Part shown: positions 21,065-30,480 of the stretch, in pieces | Layout of the letters: every line of letters starts with the position of its first letter | Numbering within the stretch: the first letter of the stretch is position 1 | Assembly: GCA_905221615.1 (NCBI GenBank) | Contig: CAJNDT010003168.1 | Span: forward strand, 384,923-448,922 | DNA: 64,000 nt | Source of the DNA: Symbiodinium sp. CCMP2592 | Lineage: Eukaryota > Sar > Dinophyceae > Suessiales > Symbiodiniaceae | Direction: 5' to 3' | Notes under the pieces: generated by a model | Seen by the model: the letters and a program-made list of their open reading frames with translations, nothing else | Told to the model about the DNA's origin: nothing | Database searches by the model: none | Made by a program: the position numbers and the translations under genes

Positions 21065-21442
21065 ATGTCGAGCAACTCAGCGTGCGATCCGCTGGCACCT
21101 CTTCAACGCTGGATTTCCTACACACAACAGGAGCTGATCACAATCAGAGGTGAATTCCGTCATTTTCGCGAAGAAGCATTGTCCGTCCAGAAGATCCAAC
21201 AAGCCCAACTCGACGTGCTCACCACACAAATCAGGGACACTGAGGCTCAGGTGGCGGAAGTCATGTCCGCCACCACAGAACTGTTTCAGAAACTTCAGAA
21301 GACCAACGAAGTGGTGGGGAACTTGCTGACGGATTTGCATTCTCTTCAATCTGTGACTACTCATTGTGTTAATTCTCTTCAACTACAAGAAACAACAGAG
21401 TTGCCCCCAACGCTTCCAGCAGAAATTGAAGTCTCAGAGTGA
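21065..21442 (+). CDS. Retroelement ORF7: coiled-coil protein
   Basis: 125 residues from ATG at 21065. The frame is open further upstream without a break, but that part is a shadow of ORF6. It consists largely of heptad-like sequence: W-I-S-Y-T-Q-Q-E-L-I-T-I-R-G-E-F, L-D-V-L-T-T-Q-I-R-D-T, V-A-E-V-M-S-A-T-T-E-L-F, V-V-G-N-L-L-T-D-L. This is a strong coiled-coil candidate and likely oligomerises. Coiled-coil ORFs are common in retroelement gag-like proteins and are reported in rotifer Athena terminons. Ends just before an 11-bp repeat array. Confidence 0.6.
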   Translation: MSSNSACDPLAPLQRWISYTQQELITIRGEFRHFREEALSVQKIQQAQLDVLTTQIRDTEAQVAEVMSATTELFQKLQKTNEVVGNLLTDLHSLQSVTTHCVNSLQLQETTELPPTLPAEIEVSE

Positions 21443-21667
21443 AACGTGAGCAGTTGCAAACAAGCGTCTGTGTGCCAGTGTCACTGCAAGGGTGTTGCAA
21501 GGGATGTGCAAGGGACGTGCAAGTGACGTGCAAGGGATGTGCAAGGGATGTGCAAGTGACGTGCAAGTGGAGTGCGCGTGTGCAGTACTGTGCATTTTCA
21601 GGTTTCTGCATGAGCCGTCTTGAGTTGCAGCATTTGACATCCAGTGAAATTGTGTAGGTTGTCCAAC
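21443..21667 (+). repeat. Spacer with 11-bp repeat array
   Basis: From about 21484 to 21580: near-perfect alternation of gcaagggatgt and gcaagtgacgt units (about nine). The following sequence ends 'aattgtgtaggttgtccaac' before the ORF8 ATG. A closely similar 'aattgtgtag' lies just before ORF9, where a splice-acceptor AG would be useful. Confidence 0.7.
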
Positions 21668-21976
21668 ATGAAGCGCAAGGCTCGCAAAGCCAATTTGCCT
21701 TGGAGTACGAGCCGCGACTACAATTTTCGGATGTGGGTTCGTGTATGCAGTCGGGCAACCGGACACGAGACTATTATTCTCCACATCCAGTTGTCAATCA
21801 ACGATTCCATCAACGTTGCCAAATACCTTGTCGCGATGCAGCTCTGGGAGAAGTTCGGTTGGTGGCCTAGGTTGCACACCTTCCAGCTTGTACAAAACTT
21901 TCGTCATCTTCGGTTTACAGAACCTGTTACGACTGCTCAAACCCTCGAACCAGTCGATTTCGTCGTTACGGTATAA
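21668..21976 (+). CDS. Retroelement ORF8: small basic protein
   Basis: 102 residues from ATG (caacATGaag). Basic N-terminus M-K-R-K-A-R-K-A, then a compact globular-looking sequence with D-Y-N-F-R-M-W-V-R-V and I-N-V-A-K-Y-L-V-A-M-Q-L-W-E-K-F-G-W. Intact. No family recognised. Its predicted strand-helix mix could be a small nucleic-acid-binding domain. Confidence 0.5.
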   Translation: MKRKARKANLPWSTSRDYNFRMWVRVCSRATGHETIILHIQLSINDSINVAKYLVAMQLWEKFGWWPRLHTFQLVQNFRHLRFTEPVTTAQTLEPVDFVVTV

Positions 21977-22227
21977 AAAGAGACCACTTCTGTGACAATT
22001 CAAGAGCAGTGACGAGCAAGGGATGTGCAAGTGGATTGCAAGTGATGTGCAAGCGGATTGCAAGTGATATGCAAGGGTGTGCGAGGTATGTGCAAGTGCA
22101 GTGCAAGAAGCGTGCAGAGTAACATGTCAGAGACGTGCAAGTGCTGAGCTGTCGTGAGTTGCTTTCATCAGACATGCAACAGGCTTTTGCTTCAAGCACT
22201 CGGAAAATTGTGTAGACCCCCAACATC
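21977..22227 (+). repeat. Spacer: 11-bp repeat array and shared upstream element
   Basis: 22008-22110 repeats the 18950-19085 block with few differences (gcaagggatgt, gcaagtggatt, gcaagtgatgt, then 'gcaagggtgtgcgagg'). It is followed at 22118-22149 by the element shared with the ORF6 upstream region and by 'aattgtgtag' before ORF9. Confidence 0.7.
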
Positions 22228-22704
22228 ATGGACTGGGCTGCTTCTGACGTGCTCGACAACATCTTGATGTACGTGTTGCCGATCAGAACCAGAATCACAT
22301 TCATTACCCGTCTCGATCCAAATGATGACCCTGAAGAGGCGCAACCCATTACTGACACCATGGTGGCGTACACTTTCCTGCGACGTGGGATACAGGAGTT
22401 TCGGCTGTCCTCTTCGGTTGAGTGGACCATGGGCTTTCAGTCTTTGCATACCACCATCCGTTTTGCACAAATCAATGCCGTGGCATGCACCATGTTGAGC
22501 AGCCCGTCAAAAAGGTGGATGAGAGCAGTCGTAGACCTAGTACAGGAGCGTTTGCGAGTGAGTATTGTGTCACTGGCCAGCGTTGCGTACCAAACTGCAA
22601 CTCAGTGTTGCATGTACTTCGATGCTGATGCGGAAGAAGCAGAAGTTGAATTGCACTTAGTGCATAGACTGCGCTTCCTGAGGTTTCGTAGCCCACTCTT
22701 CTAG
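22228..22704 (+). CDS. Retroelement ORF9: unknown globular protein
   Basis: 158 residues from ATG in context catcATGg. No low complexity: L-D-N-I-L-M-Y-V-L-P, D-P-N-D-D-P-E-E-A-Q, then helices (M-R-A-V-V-D-L-V-Q-E-R-L, V-S-I-V-S-L-A-S-V-A-Y). Slightly Cys-containing (T-Q-C-C-M-Y-F). Intact last ORF before the right repeat. No family recognised. Being uninterrupted and compositionally normal, it is likely under selection in the family. Confidence 0.6.
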   Translation: MDWAASDVLDNILMYVLPIRTRITFITRLDPNDDPEEAQPITDTMVAYTFLRRGIQEFRLSSSVEWTMGFQSLHTTIRFAQINAVACTMLSSPSKRWMRAVVDLVQERLRVSIVSLASVAYQTATQCCMYFDADAEEAEVELHLVHRLRFLRFRSPLF

Positions 22705-22859
22705 GTTTCTTGAGCATAAGACTCTCCCATGAAACTCAGTCAAAAAGCAGCAAGGGATGTGCAAGGGATGTGCAAGTGACGTGCAAGGGATGTGCAAGGG
22801 ATGTGCAAGTGACGTGCAAGGGATGTGCAAGGGATGTGCAAGCTCCTGCAATGAGCCCG
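22705..22859 (+). repeat. Spacer with 11-bp repeat array
   Basis: 22750-22852: nine or so units alternating gcaagggatgt and gcaagtgacgt, the cleanest array of the element, directly before the right terminal repeat. Confidence 0.75.
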
Positions 22860-23147
22860 GTCGGGCTTGTGTGTGTCCAACCCTGTTTCGAAGGGACCTC
22901 GATTTCATGTAGGCAGGGGGCGCAAGAAGCATTCTGGAGTCTTGCGCCAACGAAGACGCTCCAGTTTGCTTGTGATATCACGGGAAGACGTTCCTGTGAC
23001 GTACCTGCACAACGGCCGCCCGAAGTACCCCAAAGACGCTGTTGTTTCACAATTGGCCGAAATGACAAGATCTAATAACTTCAAGAAGCTGACTCTTCTG
23101 ACTTTGAGAGTGTGATTCGAGACCTGCGACACGATGTGTCAAGTGTG
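22860..23147 (+). repeat. Right direct repeat (pseudo-LTR) of the retroelement
   Basis: Same sequence as 12284-12582 except for a shorter TG tract (22868-22876). It runs out into (GT)n at 23142-23166. A polyadenylation signal (AATAAA) is not visible, as usual for dinoflagellates. Confidence 0.85.
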
Positions 23148-23166
23148 TGTGGGTGTGTGTGTGCGC

Positions 23167-23536
23167 GTAAACGCCTGGATATGGCGACTGTAAGGCGTAG
23201 CAATTTCCGCAGCTTTCGTGTCAGTGCAGGGGGTCCCAGGTCTGCTGCCCATGCTGGGGCCAACGAAGACCATGAGTAGCGGACGTGTAAACGTACCTGC
23301 TAAGAGGAGTACCTGAGTGGCTGAGTCCGCAGCTGGTATCCTCAACGGGGACAGAACCTTTTTCCTTGAAACGTGTTACATGTTGCTACCAGCATTGCAC
23401 GTCGCAGACAGCAGCATATGCCATTCCCATTTTGGGCCAGAAACCTAGCCCATGACGACGACCTGTTGCAGTCTGTCGAAATGTCGACTTGTTCTGTCTG
23501 ACTTTCTTCGCATCAGTTCGTGCCGAGCCAAAGTGT
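23167..23536 (+). repeat. Duplicated low-copy segment, copy 1 (shortened)
   Basis: It begins 'gtaaacgcctgg' and ends 'gccaaagtgt'. It aligns with 24234-24938 at high identity through 'gcgactgtaaggcgtag', 'gggggtcccagg', 'gtatcctcaacgggg' and 'catatgcc'. It lacks about 260 bp after 'gtgtaaacgtac' and about 60 bp after 'catatgccatt'. It abuts the right end of the retroelement. Confidence 0.8.
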
Positions 23537-24233
23537 TTGTCGTTCTGGCTTGCCCGAGTTTTGGGGCCAGGTCAGAGTGGGCAATCGCCCAAGCCCGCGC
23601 TTGCGGATGTAATGTGCCAGCGCTGCCAACTGAACGTCATTGTGCACGCATCATCATGTGATAGAGGTTCATTAGCTGAAGCTGTCCGATGCCATCATCT
23701 TGTTCATGCTGGGACTGACGCATCTGGTTTCGTGACGAGCAAACTCTCGGCTTGCAAGTGAAATGCGGTTTCAGAGGGTTGGTGGGTTTCATGTGTCTCG
23801 ACTCAGGATGTTCGAGGCAGTGAGGGCTGAGCGCGCTCCTGCGTGACGATCCATGAGTGACAGCATGTGCAACGGACTGTGTTTGCCTTGTGCTTGTCGG
23901 ACGTGCATTCTCAGGGTTCCTTGCTGTCCGGATGGGGTGGCAGGGCGTAGGTAGTGGGCGGGACTGTGAGCGCACAGTTTACTGTACACATGTTGAAGTG
24001 CTCGAGTTCTTTTTCGCTGATTTAGGGGTCTGGCCTTTGGCACCGGCCCACTACACTTGGACACTGGCCTCGCGGCACCGGCCCATTACACCTGGGCATT
24101 GGCGGCCTCTCGGCACCTGCCCACTGCTTGCACCTACTTCGTTTCCTTGCGGAAACAAGCACACCGCATTGCAATTGGCAATGCAACCACATGTTTGCAT
24201 CTGAGATTGCCTTGGTTCTCCCAGGGCTTGTGT
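23537..24233. other. No gene seen; short GC-rich triplication
   Basis: Non-coding. At about 24032-24120 a phrase of the type 'ggcaccggcccactacac(c)tgg' is repeated about three times with changes. Otherwise no feature. Confidence 0.4.
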
Positions 24234-24938
24234 GTAAACGCCTGGACCTGGCGACTGTAAGGCGTAGCAGTTTCTGCAGCTTTCGTGTCAGCGCAGGGGG
24301 TCCCAGGTCTGCTACCCATGCTGGGGCATGCTGGGGCCAACGAAGACCACGAGTAGCAGACGTGTAAACGTACTTCCTGAACCCCGAATTCTGCCACCGA
24401 AAAGCTTGAAACCAATTGAGAAGAAAACGCAGACTTCGGGTGCCCAGCGCATAGCCTCCGAGGCTTCATATACGGCATCGGTTTCCGGATGTATGCTTGA
24501 GGGCGTTTTTCGCACGGCCTTAGTTTGTTAAGGTTGCCCGGTGTCAGAGTGATCGTTTGGCACGGTGGAATGCTAGAAACAGCGCCTCTTGTCCTGGGCA
24601 CTCCAGACGCTTGTTGAAGGGGAACATCTCAACGAACTTCAAGAGGAGTACCCGCTTGGCTGGGTCCACAATTGGTATCCTCAACGGGGACACAACTTTT
24701 TTCCCTGTAACGTGTTACATGTTGCTGCCAGCATTGCACGTCGCAGACAGCAGCATATGCCATTCTTTGTGTCAATCTCTCAACACATTCCATTCCTTGG
24801 GGTATGGAATGAGGAACCGAAACCTATCCCATTTTGGGCCAGAAACGTAGCCCATGACGACGACCTGTTGCAGTCTGTCGAAATGTCGACTTGTTCTGTC
24901 CAACTTTCTTCGCATCAGTTCGTGCCTAGCCAAAGTGT
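24234..24938 (+). repeat. Duplicated low-copy segment, copy 2 (longer), with coding-like stretch
   Basis: This is the fuller copy. A frame open from about 24589 reads L-Q-E-E-Y-P-L-G-W-V-H-N-W-Y-P-Q-R-G and V-A-A-S-I-A-R-R-R-Q-Q-H-M-P, and looks like a former protein-coding exon. In copy 1 the same frame is broken. Probably two decayed copies of a gene fragment or dispersed repeat. It ends in a (GT)n tract at 24940-24956. Confidence 0.6.
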
Positions 24939-25140
24939 ATGTGTGTGTGTGTGTGTGGAGGGGTTGCGTTGTTGACATCAACAGATGAAAATCCAGGAGG
25001 AATTGGACATCGAGAAGCCTAATTTTAACGCTACGCCGCCCGCCTCGGCTGTGTAGCGGCAGGGCGAGGGGGCAGTCGATGTTTTTCAATGCTAGGGCGG
25101 CCTGTCCAACCCCACCCTTGGACGGTTGAGAACTGGTACA

Positions 25141-25193
25141 AGGGGGGTGGGGGAGGGGGGGGAGGGGGGGAAGGGGGGGGGGGGGGGGGGGGG

Positions 25194-25261
<68 letters not shown>

Positions 25262-25275
25262 GGGGGAGAGGGGGA
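25141..25275 (+). repeat. ~135-nt poly-G tract
   Basis: Almost uninterrupted G on the plus strand with a handful of A interruptions at the edges, flanked by 'ggtacaa' and 'attggtgcaag'. Open frames across it (poly-Gly plus, poly-Pro minus) are artefacts. Capable of many overlapping G-quadruplexes. Length may be inexact because such tracts sequence badly. Confidence 0.9.
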
Positions 25276-25605
25276 TTGGTGCAAGTCACATCGAGAACCG
25301 AACCCGAACCCACAAGCTGTAGCGTAGCATTTCCATCGGCCGTTCCCCGAGTGCTCAAGCTTCCGTCCCAGCGAAGCAGCGGTTCTGTGGTCCCTCCCTC
25401 TGTCAACGTAGAGGAATCGAAATAACAACTACGGCGGCTACGACATTTCGCCATTGGAAGTCGGCAAGTCGGGATAGGACGAGGAAGCATGTTCCCAAGG
25501 CTGTCTTGCCGCAGTGGTACGATGGATTTTACCAGCCACTTGCATAATGGCAACTTGCACGGGGAAGCAGATGGACAACCTTCAGAAGCTAACATGCCTA
25601 CGTGA

Positions 25606-25836
25606 AATTTTCTCCTGGCCGCAAGGTACGTCAACCAGAATTTCGAAGATTTTCGGCAGGCATACCAGATCTTTGATACCAGGCTCAGCCATGGCAAGCA
25701 GTCAAAGTTCGTCTCATTTCCGCAGTTTTTCAGGCTCTCGGATGGAATTGGTCTGTCGGAGTGGGAGGCTGCAGAGCATGATGTACATGCATGGCTGGCA
25801 AACACGGAGGGAACTACTGAATCTGATCCTGCCTGA
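25606..25836 (+). CDS. Exon of EF-hand-superfamily gene (candidate)
   Basis: Open between TGA at 25603 and TGA at 25834, without ATG. It reads R-Y-V-N-Q-N-F-E-D-F-R-Q-A-Y-Q-I-F-D-T-R, then K-F-V-S-F-P-Q-F-F-R-L-S-D-G-I-G, then S-E-W-E-A-A-E-H-D-V-H-A-W-L. The helix / short loop / F-V-S-F-P-Q-F-F arrangement resembles an EF-hand whose loop is interrupted or degenerate, as seen in the exons at 27.5 kb. The phase to neighbouring exons is not fixed. An upstream frame starting with ATG at 25522 (M-D-F-T-S-H-L-H-N-G) may be the preceding exon. Confidence 0.5.
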   Translation, partial: NFLLAARYVNQNFEDFRQAYQIFDTRLSHGKQSKFVSFPQFFRLSDGIGLSEWEAAEHDVHAWLANTEGTTESDPA

Positions 25837-26288
25837 TACCGCCTGTGGCAAGGACCGAAGACAAGACTTCGGCTTTGCCGATGCAGAGCGTTGGGTGCGC
25901 TAAGCAGTGTGCGGCAGGACTTCTTGAGAGATCGCCATGACATTGCTTCTGAAGCAGGCTCTGGTTTACGGCAAGATGGTCGGGTTGCAGCACCCGCGAT
26001 GGGACAATGAACAGTCTGAAGCTACGAAGGTGCCCTGCTAAATGCTTTGCAAGACGGAGTCCGGCCAAGCTTTCGCAGTTGCTGAGGTTACATTGGAAGC
26101 CTTCACGTCGCTACTCACTGATGCAGCTCCTGTGAACAACCTCGTTTCTTTGCGTCCGACCATCCTGCTTGGCGGAGCGGTCGCTGGGCCGTCGCCTCCA
26201 GTCTGCCAGGCGCTCGATGCCAGAAGGCTTTTGGCTCGCTCTCCAGAGCCTGGAGCGCCATCGCAGAGGACCAAGAGGAGGCCGCAGA

Positions 26289-27492
<1,204 letters not shown>

Positions 27493-27950
27493 GTGCATCA
27501 ATCTTATCATGGAAGAGTTCTGCCGTGCAATTTCGCAGGAAGCCAGGCTATTCTTCAATTACTTGGATGCAGACTCGGAGGCCTCGGAAGCCAAAGTCGC
27601 CGGCTGACAGAAGCCGCGTCCCATTTCAGGGCTTTGTGTCGATCGACGACCTCTTGCACGGAATGTCCGCAATCCAGGTCGGCGCCGGTCTTTCAAGGTT
27701 CTTGATGGAGGGGTGCTTGTTTAGCGCGGCAGGCAGTGTACCTTCCTCTGGAGGCTTGGCGTACTCGTGGCTTCGTGATGTAGACTGGTTAAGCTTCATT
27801 CATTGTTCCGTACAGGAGTCCTCGAATCGCGCTGAACTTAGATCCAAGGAATCCAAGGTTTGCATGTCGAACAAGCAGCAGCCATACGCCGCATCAGGAA
27901 CGGGGGCTGCCTCTGGGAACTCGCTGCCCCTACTCCAAGCAGTTCCCTGA
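27493..27950 (+). CDS. 3' exons of an EF-hand calcium-binding protein
   Basis: Three exons chain in phase: 27493-27580, 27630-27677 and 27816-27950 (TGA). Exon A reads I-M-E-E-F-C-R-A-I-S-Q-E-A-R-L-F-F-N-Y-L then D-A-D-S-E. Exon B reads G-F-V-S-I-D-D-L-L-H-G-M. Joined, they make the perfect EF-hand loop D-A-D-S-E-G-F-V-S-I-D-D, with ligands at 1, 3, 5, 9 and 12 and Gly at 6. This requires a 49-nt intron with a GC donor and CAG acceptor. The second intron (27678-27815) is GT-AG, phase 0. The last exon encodes a Ser/Ala/Gln-rich tail. Likely a calcium sensor; the upstream domain architecture is unknown. Confidence 0.7.
27581..27629 (+). other. 49-nt GC-AG intron splitting an EF-hand loop
   Basis: Starts gcctcggaag, ends catttcag. 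The reading frame runs into TGA if unspliced, while splicing rebuilds a canonical calcium loop. GC-AG donors are a documented feature of dinoflagellate genes. Confidence 0.7.
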
Positions 27951-29977
27951 GCATGGCAGCAAGGCCAGAGCCTCGGAAACACGGACATGCATTCTCATGG
28001 TTCGGCTGAGAATGGCAGTGTTTCATGCAGCATCTAAGGCAATCAGCAAGTTCATGAAGTGAGAGCTTGCGAAACCAACTGGGCAGCCCGGGCTTGTGCA
28101 GTTCAGCTAGCATCGAAGTGGAAATAGTTGCGACGGTTTAACAATTGCAGGTTGGGATGTGTTTGGCAGCTTTCAGGGTGGGGGACGACAGGAAGCATGC
28201 AGCATTGAGGAAGCAAGTGTGGACACAACGTGGCGGAACCCCACAAGGACATGACTTTTCACTCCGAGTTTTGCATCTTCACTCCTCCAAGGCACTGGGT
28301 GCAGGCAGATAAGAGTAAGAGTGGCTTCGATAGACACCCCGGTGGTTGTTCTTTCCTTTTGCCACCACTTTGATGCTCTGTCGGTGCATGTTGCCCACTC
28401 CTCCTCTGGGCCCCAGAACATTGGATTGCCTACAGATCCTCGTTTTGTGCATTATGCGTCAAGGATTGACCTTTGTCACGCCTTTCTCTCTCTCTCTCTC
28501 TCTCTCTTTTAGGTTGCTGTTTTGCCGGTCTTGCACGACCTTTCGTGTTCTCCTCGCCTTTACGAAGGAAACATCAACATTTCATCCTGTACTTACTCAG
28601 ATCAAACACGATGTTCCTCAAAGTATGCATGCATCATCCGTTAATGCTCCGAGTGCTCAAAAACTGAGCCCGGATGTGCCTCTATGCTCTGAAAAGCAGA
28701 GCATGGGCCCTGGACCAGACACCTGGAAGAGCAAACGGTGACGCCTCAGATCGTCCTGCAAAACAGATTTTTGCACTGCAGCTGCTGCCGCATCATGCAA
28801 ACAGCTGCTTCCGCAACATCTCTTCGAAGATTGCAGCTTTTGCTTTTCTTCAGCAACGTCAACGTCAAGCCAGTCTGAGCTCTGTCAAAAACCGCTGCGG
28901 ATTCGAAGGCTGTCTCCGGTTCGCAGGCCAACGTGTAGGATTGGCAGTCCTGCGCACCATGCCGGAGGCGATGTGCCTCAATCAGTTGCTCTGCAGCTTC
29001 CAATGACAGTCGGTTTGATTCAGGCGCTGAGTGAGCCCTAGCTGCTGTGCAGCATGCTGTTTGCAAGGCTGGTGAAAGCTCGGGTACAACTCATTTGCGT
29101 GTTGCTCGATTTGACTCGAAACAAGGAGGTTGTTGGCTGGGCCGGGTCGATGGTGGTTCAGAGACGCGATCGCCCCAGTGTGCGTCTACAATGGACCTGT
29201 ACTTTCTAGCTGTGGTGTGACATGGTGCGACTCTGATCTGATGGTGAACGACAGGGGATGACGGTAGTTCATGTTCAGGTTGAGTTTGGCATGTGCGTGC
29301 AGTTTCATGCCGTGATATCTCTGGACACACGGCCCTTGCCGTCCAGCTGCATCCTTCTGCAGTTTCAAAGCAGCCACACGGCCACAGAAGAATCATGCTT
29401 CGGATTCCTCTAGGGCTACATGGAGCCCGAGGTCCATGATGCCCCGGACGTCCAGGTTTCCAGCGAGGACGTCCGATAAGCCGAGACTTTTTGCTTCGAG
29501 CGGATCCGTTCGTGTCATTTCGTGCTAGGAAGCCTGGGAAGACGCGGGGAGACAGCGATCAGAGTCTCAGGTGCAGCGTCTTGAAGCTTTTTCAGCTGAA
29601 GGCTACTTGTAGCAGCCAAGACGGCACCCGGAGCCTGCAAGTACGGTCGTACCGTCATACCTTTGCGCTTGTTAAGTTGAAGGGCTTAAGAAGTCATGGG
29701 ATGACAGCTTTTCTTCTCCCTCCACAGTGAAGCATTGTCCCTAAAGGGACATCTGCCGTACGAAGGATGTGCCCTGGAATGGCACAATGATCGTCCTTGG
29801 TTTGGCGAGGTGTAGTGAGTGTGTCCGCGCTATGACCCTATGCATCTGGCCCAGACGTGGGCCTGAGAAGCTCCAGGACACTAAGTCGCTGAATACTTGT
29901 GGATGCTTTCTTCGAGGTAATTTCGAAATGTCTTTGCTACGGCTCTTCCAGAGTGCCGCGTGCCTCGTGCGCAGGTC
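27951..29977. other. No firm gene; contains (CT)n
   Basis: About 2 kb. A (CT)n tract lies at about 28487-28510. Frames at 28674-29006 and 29491-29730 are open but not convincingly coding. No repeats of note otherwise. Confidence 0.35.
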
Positions 29978-30480
29978 AGCAATCTTGATGAGTGGGACTG
30001 GGACATCGTCGAGGCGACTGAGGACGGTGAACACCTGTTGTTGTCATGTCAACCTTGGGGCAATGGTTCAGCACCAGACCCTAGCAGGGCCTAGCCTCTG
30101 TCCAGGATCAAAGCCGCGAGATCGCCGTATTGGCGACCCTTCCTGGCGATTTCGCCTCGGATGCGGCGATGGAGCCCGAAAGCCCGGCTCGGACACAATG
30201 TGGATCAAGCTCCTCGTGCATCTGCCCAAAGGCAACAAGGGACACTGCCGTAAGAGCAGCCCCATTCGAGACCGTTGTCGAGGACGTGTATGTGGGATTG
30301 ACTTCGCCATTGGAGCGATCGGACGTCACGGAACCAGACGACGAGTCTGGCCGGCCACCTCCAGACGAGTCTGGCTCCGACGATGGAGCCGCACTCAGCA
30401 ACGTGCGCAGCTCGGAGCAGGCAGCCTCTTGGTGGCAAGTCTTCCTTGCACTGAAGGTCGACCACGATCGTTTTCAGTGA
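29978..30480 (+). CDS. Hypothetical acidic protein, two exon-like blocks
   Basis: Block 1 (about 29978-30090) reads S-N-L-D-E-W-D-W-D-I-V-E-A-T-E-D-G-E-H-L and closes at TAG 30092. Block 2 follows a TCCAG acceptor at 30105 and reads D-Q-S-R-E-I-A-V-L-A-T-L-P-G-D-F-A-S-D, then a Cys/Ser patch, then an acidic P-D-D-E-S-G-R-P-P-P-D-E-S-G-S-D-D tract, ending S-W-W-Q-V-F-L-A-L-K-V-D-H-D and TGA at 30478. A donor for block 1 was not pinned down. No family recognised; composition suggests a largely disordered C-terminus. Confidence 0.4.

Larger units (their letters stand above)
12284..23147 (+). mobile_element. Multi-ORF Penelope-like retroelement with N-terminal GIY-YIG
   Basis: About 10.9 kb bounded by near-identical ~290-bp direct repeats, each with TG repeats (right-hand tract at 23142-23166). 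It encodes a GIY-YIG endonuclease, then a CxC motif, then a Penelope/telomerase-class reverse transcriptase, all pointing right. This domain order, the CxC linker, pseudo-LTRs and a microsatellite insertion bias are the published hallmarks of N-terminal-EN+ Penelope-like elements (Naiad/Chlamys). The endonuclease lacks the paired cysteines between its GIY and YIG parts, as reported for Chlamys. Unlike described elements, which are mostly RT/EN-centred, this copy has two proline-rich ORFs upstream and six small ORFs downstream. Many are separated by arrays of one 11-bp repeat. Target-site duplications cannot be read because both flanks are TG-rich. A cluster of nested elements is a possible alternative. 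Confidence 0.8.

Noticed and set aside
12284-23147. Interpretation as an LTR retrotransposon or DIRS element
   Set aside because: No protease, RNase H or integrase; the RT motifs and GIY-YIG endonuclease are of Penelope type, and pseudo-LTRs explain the direct repeats.
23298-23345. 'cctgagtggctgagtccgcagc', resembling the D-arm of a Leu/Ser tRNA
   Set aside because: No anticodon arm, T-arm or acceptor pairing could be drawn; it is part of the duplicated segment.
25089-25943. 283-aa and 218-aa minus-strand proline-rich ORFs and poly-Gly plus-strand ORFs
   Set aside because: Caused by the G tract. The flanking coding signal at 25606-25836 is on the plus strand in another frame.
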